Assembly: GCA_018524725.1 (NCBI GenBank)
Contig: JAEUWP010000500.1
Coordinates: 1-64,000 of the forward strand
DNA length: 64,000 nucleotides
Reading direction: 5' to 3'
Source: Podaxis mareebaensis
Lineage: Eukaryota; Basidiomycota; Agaricomycetes; Agaricales; Agaricaceae
Numbering within the stretch: position 1 is the stretch's first letter; each line of letters starts with the position of its first letter. The notes beneath the pieces are model-generated. The model was not told the DNA's origin, searched no databases, and saw only the letters and a list, made by a program, of their open reading frames with translations. Below, piece by piece: positions 57,889-64,000 of the stretch. A program made the translations under genes and the position numbers.

Positions 57889-60024
57889 GTTATCTCGAGC
57901 CTGGGTAGTGGTGGTGTGTGATGGCGTAGTTCGATCTCTGTTTTATAGCCTGTTGAGCCTAGCTTGAAACTGTGTTCCTTCCGAATTTCCGTTTTCCAGA
58001 GGCATGCCAACTCGTGGCCTGAACCTAATCATAAAACGTGAAGGCCACGCTCATAGCCAAGAGGGCTAATGGGCTGAGTACCCCAGAGTCCCACTCAAAC
58101 GAGCAAAAGAATATCCGCCCTTATTTCTCCGAGAAGCAAAAGTAACTTCTACCTACTACTGTCAGTTTTTGGAAAGATAGGTGGGTTTAGCACCATTTGA
58201 TGGATAGGTTATATCACAGTGTGCGTCGGCTCTTGCATTAAGTAGCCCCTTCGTTGACCTATCAAAGTGGCAAGGAAAAACAACCAGTGCGGTGACTGAG
58301 GAGCCAAACAACTAACCATTGCCTGCGGCCCTGGATCGAGAGTTCCAGGCTTATCTCAGGGATTTTCAAGGGAACCCAAATCTATTTTTAAATTATGACT
58401 TCCTTGGGTGGAATAACAAAATGAATCGTTGAACAAACCATTATAATACATGAAGCAACCGCCCATTTCACCAGCGTTGTCCGGGGTACTTACGAATCCA
58501 AAAATCCTCGCGGGACAGTACACGCCCGAGACATGGAGCAATTCCCCAACCAAATCACCTCTTCATCTCCACCTTGTTATCGATATGCAACGGCAGCCTG
58601 CTGTTTTGGGAGCATATTCGGCGCCAGCGACGGTAGAACGCGTGTTTCTGACGTGTTCTCGTTAGAGTATGATCGACAAGTAGATGTTATCCTGATGTCA
58701 AGGCTTTGAAGTTTGTCCTATCGGTTAGGCATCGCACTTGGGCACAGGGCCAAGCAAAAATACTGGCCTCTGGTGCATAGCAAGAAGAGAATACTCATCT
58801 GATAACAGGAGGCACCGAAGTGCCTAAAACCTGTTCCTTCCAGAAGAACCCCCGGGCAGATATTTCAAACGCTATAGCTTTTAGTCGCGCTTCGACCCTG
58901 CTCTATGATTAAAGGTATTGGTCGATGGGTAACGGATTCAATTGACCTAGTCTTCAAAAATCCGTCAAGTCTATTATTGCTATATGTTCCCGTGCGGTAC
59001 TCGCAGCGAATAATTTGAGGCCATGACGTCACTAATCAATCTTAGGTCTGTTTATAGGTCACCCCTATCTTGAATTCCATTTTCCACATCCGCTCACGGG
59101 CCAGCTTCAGGAAGGTACAGCTAATGACGGCGCCACCGGGATTACATTGGCGCCTGTTTCGCCTCTTCTTGCTCACGCCGAGAGATTACTGCCGTTGCGA
59201 CTATGCGAAAAGATTTCCCTCAGAAAGTGGGTTCATCTATTCGATCAGAAACCTTGGGTGATAAGTGGGATTGTGATTACAATCATGCCTCACGACGACA
59301 CGATGCCGCACAACCTACATTCAAACACTACCTGATATGTGATCTACCTGTGCTCTACTTACCTCTTCCTACTTACATCCACTAAGTTTACTTCAACAGC
59401 ACCATGTACACGTTCCAACGGTACTTCTCCAATTCTTGACTCTAAAAATACACCAAAGCTCCCACATATCCCGGAAGTCCAGCCAGTAATCGGCACTGAT
59501 CTCATCACCACCAGGTAGGAAGGCACATAGAAGGGCAGAAGCATGGCTACACCGGGCAGACGACTAACGGGTCAAATAGAAGTCGGACGCAGCATTGCAT
59601 AGAATCACACGGAGATCAGTCAAATCATCATGGAAGAACAATCTAGACCTGTTTCAGTTTAAAAAGTTCCAAGTCAGCGATTATCGATTAGAATCAATTA
59701 AGAGTATACATGGGACAACAGAACAAGGGCAAGCAGCAGAAGAAGCGAAGGGGTAAAAAGCGTGAATGGTATAACATCAGTATAACGTCATTAAGAACTT
59801 AGTAAGACTACTCTGAACAACAGGACTCTCAGTGACCAAAAGAAAGAGAAAGGAAAACGGGAGCAACAAGCAAAAGATACCTATACTACTACATTTATAT
59901 TATTATTCATAACGCTGAAACCCACCAAAGCACCAGAAGGACAAAACAGAAAATTAGAAGTAGAATGAAAGGTGGAAAGGAGAAAGGCAAGGCAGAAGTT
60001 CGTCCATTGCCAACCTTACGCCTC
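57889..60024. other. Gene-poor region, 2.1 kb
   Basis: No reading frame with recognisable features or consistent exons. The left end should be the promoter of the DM9-vWA gene. No RNA gene or repeat is evident. Confidence 0.5.
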
Positions 60025-63000
60025 TTAATAAGGGGGCGCAGCCCTCGAGCCAGGCCCATATCCGCCTGAATGCAACGGCACACCTCTCGCCGAATTCGGT
60101 GTCATTGAACCAGCCAATGGCAACGGTACATTCACACTCGATTGTGGTGAAATCCAAGCAGGGACATACGACGACGCCAGCGGCCTTGGGGTCGAATACA
60201 GATACGGGCTCCTACTTCCGTGTGACGCCGCCATTGCCGAGTCAGAAATGGCGTGTATACTCGAGAGAGGAGCGTTTAGGACATTAGGAGATACAAGTGA
60301 CGATGGCGAAGGCATGAACCCAGGTGAGAATCCGCCGGACATGGGACTAGATAGACCGTAGGTATTAGTTGGAGGAGACGTAAGACCATGATGGTGCACA
60401 AGAGGAGAAGAGAAGCTATATGTGTTGGTTGAAGGGGAGGCATGGCCGTATGGGTTGGCTGGAGGAAGAGGGGAACCATACATGTTAGCTGAAGGGGAGG
60501 AAACGGCGTTGGAACGGGGATACACAGGAGTTGCCACGGGATTTGGATTGCCAGAAGACCCATAGGCGTCGAACGGAGGATTGTGGCGAGTGAACGGATC
60601 AGGAGGAGACGGTGGAAGTGAAGAGTCAGAATCGGAGTCGTAGTAAGCACTCCTCGCACGTAGCGGTATTACTGGTTCAGGTTTGGGTGATACGCCTTTG
60701 ACGTCCACCCAACCGTCTGATTCGTTGTCGGAACCGTAATTGTATCCTCCGGGGAGAATGTGCCTTCTACCATCTGATTCGCGGGCAAGAGGTCCAGTCC
60801 AAGGCGTGACGACAGTAGCTGGACTTGGTTTAGAGGCGCGTCGTGGTACTGACAATCTGTCCCTGTCGTGAGCAACAGATTCGCGTTGAGAAAATATGTC
60901 TGAGATCTCACCCATGCCATGTCGATTCATCTCTCATCACTCCTTTGTTCATCTCTTGATCCACTTTGTCAGGATCCACTACGACAAGAGTGATATTTGA
61001 TGATATCGACTTTGTTGAACTTGTCGTTCGTTTCCTGTCCAATAATTTGTGGCTGGGTCCATCATCGTTGTCCTTTTCCATCTTCTCATCACGATGTCTT
61101 GATGGGTGTCTTGACGAATGATGATACTTGTGTCCCCGAGTAGCACGATCACCATCCTCGGGCTTATCCTTGTCCCTCGAGGACGAGTGGCCGTGTTCTT
61201 TACGCTCAGACTTGCTCCTAGACGATGATTCGTGATGCTTCTTACTCGGGGACCTCTTCCGACTCCGACTCCGATCCCGGTGCCTCTTCGACCGACTGGA
61301 CCGCGATGACCGGCTTCCGGCAGAAGAAATGCTCTCCGCATACCCCTTACGCCGTGTCTCCTTCGAAGGTTCATGCCTACAAAAACAACAGAAACGATAA
61401 AGCATTCAGTCAAGCGATCAACCCATGAAACCTTCGGGGAAATCGTACTTTTGATCCGCATCACTAGAATGAACAAGTGTATCAACACTGTTTTGCCGCC
61501 CAGCATCTCCGCCTGCCAGCCAAGAATAGCCAGACAGGTAAAACAGACAGAACAGATAGGGGTGTAAGAAATCGTGATACAGTGGTGACAGGGTGGGTTA
61601 TACATACCATTCTCAGCTGATTCGGGTGTTTCGACGAGGGTCTCGAGGGAGGTATTATTTGGGGGTGCTTGTGTGTCAGGCTCCTCGGGCACTACGACTG
61701 AAGACACGGCAACGGAATTTCGATCCGGGTTTGTAACTCGTAACGGAACTACGAAGGGAGCGTTAGCCTAGGCGAAGACTGATGTATGCATTTAGTTTGC
61801 TCACGCCGGTTGCCGGGAGGTACGCCGCGGATAGCACCTAAGAATGGTAAGGAGATTACGCTGTCGTTTGCGGAACTGTGGGGCCGAGTGCTTCAGGTGA
61901 TGTTTTGTGTCATAGTTGTGGGCATATGCACTCACGATGGACGCTTTGTTGTTGGAGTGACTGGAGATGGGGTATCAGCAACTGAGGGGAAATTAGATCA
62001 AAGATGTGGTCGTAGTGATAAGATGTAACACACCAGCTTCAGGTGGGGATACGACGATGTTAGGTGGAAGAGGGGGGCGCCCGCGCGGGGAAGGCGACTG
62101 ATGTCGTTTCTGGGACCTGCCAGATTTGTGGGAACGTGTATCGTCTTTATCGTCCTCAGGACTTGAGTGCCTAAGAGAAAAAGGTTAAAACAGCCAACAA
62201 AGGAGAAGTGAGGACAAACCTGACACGTCGATACTCCCTGTCAATTGTCCTAGCAACCCTCCTAAACTCGTCGTCCAGCAAGTCCGTCCTCCTGTCGGGG
62301 CCTGTTCCCGTCAGTAAGACAAAAGTTCGCGAACACAACAAGCCGCATGCCTTTAATATCCTTAGCCCTCTATAATACATATCATAAGTTGACCGAATAT
62401 ACAAGGGAGGAAACAAAAACGCGTACTGTCTTCCCCCTCCAGGTCATATAATAATCCACAACCTTCCTCCCAGCCTCAATCACGCAAACCGCGAAAACGA
62501 CCGCATCCGATAAACCCTTCTCAAAATGTTTCTTCTCAACTCCATCCTCAATTAGTTCCTCCCTATAACAGTAGCAATGATGTCAGAGGCCGAGTCAAGC
62601 AGCTGAAAGCCCCAGGGGCAGACAAAAGCAAAAACACACCCTATAAACCTGCGAAAGAACGCGATACCCTCTTTCCCAGTAATAATCTTCAACCGTTCCG
62701 CGATATCCTCGTCCAGCGCAGCGAGCCCAGAGCCTTTAGCCAGTTCCTCCAAAAACTCTGCGCGGCACTTTGACCTGCGCACACCACTTCCGGCTATCAG
62801 CCTCAGTATGTCGACAGTAGACTGAGTCGAGCTAGCTGTGCCCGATGAAACCGCAGACGACTTGCTCCTGATTGAAAAGACATCGTCGCCTTCGCGTGGA
62901 GGTGAGTCTCTGTCTTTGACTTTTACATCACGGTCGGCCTTGTCTTTGTCCCTGTCTTTAACTTTTTCTTTGTCTTTTTCAGTGGAGCTTGATTTACGTT

Positions 63001-63070
63001 TCGTGGAGCTTGAACTCTTGGTGGAGCTGCGAGAGGAGTAAGATGGTGGTGGCGTTGGGGAGGGAGACAT
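60025..63070 (-). CDS. SR-rich basic protein, unrecognised family
   Basis: One multi-exon gene read from ATG 63070 (or 63199) to TAA 60025. Firm exon edges are 60025-60862, the exon ending at 60912, and the exon from 63070 through the FFRRFIG segment near 62640. Boundaries between 61376 and 61610 are unsettled. The N-terminal part is Ser/Lys/Asp-rich (STEKDKEKVKDRDKDKADRD). A helical, non-repetitive segment follows (DILRLIAGSGVRRSKCRAEF, then EELIEDGVEKKHFEKGLSDA) and is the likely conserved core. An Arg/Ser/His-rich stretch (RSKRHRDRSRSRKRSPSKKH) and a Pro/Ser/Tyr-rich C-terminus with degenerate NxYGxxSP repeats complete it. SR-type composition suggests a nuclear, RNA-related protein, but there is no RRM. 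Function is not assigned. Confidence 0.7.
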
Positions 63071-63272
63071 GGGAGAAACAATTGAGGACCTCGAGGAGAG
63101 CACAAGGTATGGACGGAAGAAAGAGAGAGGCGCCACAGAAAGGGCTAATTGATTGAGCGCTAAACTTGGCACGGCCACTTGCATCTGCCGATTATCCATC
63201 ACAATCACATTACACTAGCTACCACTATCTACCACAGGGGTATATCCACAGAGGTATGTATCATCCATTGTA

Positions 63273-64000
63273 TCACACCTAGAAATAAACAAGTCAGCAT
63301 CCAACCATCTACATCATATCTCCACGTACCAAGCTCAGCTCCAGGGTCCACACCCGTCTAGCCCACAACTTGACTGTCTTCGCAGGCCGGTTACTCGTGG
63401 CAGGAAGCTCGACATCAAGCCCATCCCACCAACATTTTCGCTGTCAACAATGTCCATATAAGTCTTAGAACCTGTCAACACGATGAAGAACGCACGGCAG
63501 GTTTTCTCCAGAATAGCAACAACTTCTGTGCCGTTGTCATCTGAGCGTAGTCCACTTCCACGGGTCGCTCCCCATTTGGGTGATGTATGATCCCTGTCTT
63601 GAGTAGAACGAGCGCTATTGAGGAAATACAGCATCGCATGGGCTCCAACGCTCGATATCCCCACTCGTCCTCACGATCAAAGCCACTGAGAACCCCATCA
63701 CCATCCGTAGAACAATTGACAAAAGAACAATAGTCACGAACCTCATGCAAAGCATATCAATCAAGTGCTGTTCCGCGACATTGTTTTCTTTGTTCACGTT
63801 CCTCTGTAGCGCCGTGAAGATATTCTTCTTCTCCATCAGATATTCGCCCGACCTCCTCTTGATATCCAACATTTCCTCATTCGCAATCCCATTCGCATCA
63901 GTCGCAGCACCAGTATCCTTGGGCGGTATCGAGAAATACTCCAACTCCTCTCTCAACACAATAATCGCCTGCTTTGACAGGAGGGGGTTAGACCCCGCAT
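63273..64000 (-). CDS. T1/BTB-like domain protein, 3' part (runs off the right edge)
   Basis: Predicted as complement(join(63273..63278,63330..63440,63496..63685,63742..>64000)), phases consistent; the start lies beyond the window. The visible N-terminal residues (VLREELEYFSIPPK) match the end of a BTB/T1 potassium-channel-tetramerisation domain, where a hydrophobic LREELxYFxIP helix is usual. The rest (LQRNVNKENNVAEQHLIDML, DEWGYRALEPMRCCISSIAL, LLFWRKPARKCWWDG) is strongly patterned and looks conserved rather than disordered; I recall similar basidiomycete proteins annotated only as BTB-domain. The last exon is just six bases, encoding Val and the stop. The role is unknown; KCTD-like oligomerisation or Cullin adaptor function is inference. 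Confidence 0.8.

Noticed and set aside
1..64000. CRISPR array, rRNA operon or tRNA genes
   Set aside because: No regularly spaced direct repeats with unique spacers, no rRNA-like sequence and no cloverleaf I could defend; the genome is eukaryotic.

Overview
The window looks like chromosomal DNA of a filamentous basidiomycete, most likely an Agaricomycete. The evidence is many short (about 43-70 bp) GT-AG introns, very small exons, basidiomycete-type protein families (an atypical G-alpha, a DM9-vWA protein, a CE16 esterase, a T1/BTB protein) and Ty3/Gypsy plus RNase H-bearing LINE retroelements. No species can be named from sequence alone. Exon coordinates were derived by hand from splice signals and reading-frame arithmetic; where a join is given, the exon phases add up.

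Positions 1 to about 22,380 are a nested transposon block. A degenerate Ty3/Gypsy element lies on the minus strand (gag near 17,774-14,600, protease 9,350-8,945, reverse transcriptase 8,272-7,373, RNase H 407-99). A full-length LINE (423-7357, minus) with a perfect 15-bp target duplication splits its reverse transcriptase from its RNase H. A second, 5'-truncated copy of the same LINE family (9554-14434, plus, 13-15-bp duplication) splits its gag from its protease. A 205-bp solo LTR (15327-15531, duplication ATGAC) sits inside gag. The same LTR family occurs as a solo copy at 19253-19457 and as the two ends of a 1.83-kb element at 20088-21921; both carry the duplication TGCTG. The Gypsy background is almost free of CpG, and the LINE copies are broken only by TGA codons, mostly at Arg/CGN positions. 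This points to C-to-T decay at CpG.

Positions 22,388-33,617 hold three minus-strand genes for single-pass membrane proteins with Ser/Thr/Pro- or Gly/Asn-rich ectodomains and tails carrying NPFxD or DPFxD motifs. A plus-strand gene for an unrecognised N-terminally anchored protein lies between the second and third. The first and third share an almost identical tract that includes an intron.

Positions 35,041-64,000 are ordinary gene space. In order: an atypical G-alpha (+), RidA/YjgF (+), 20S proteasome alpha5 (-), inositol monophosphatase (+), a 17-exon MFS sugar transporter (+), a secreted 901-aa hydrolase-like protein (-), a gene-poor 3.7 kb, a CE16/SGNH esterase (+), DASH subunit Ask1 (+), a DM9-vWA protein (-), a gene-poor 2.1 kb, an SR-rich protein (-), and the 3' part of a T1/BTB-domain gene (-) that runs off the right edge. 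Alpha5 and the monophosphatase share a 333-bp divergent promoter. The sugar transporter and the secreted protein are convergent, 114 bp apart.
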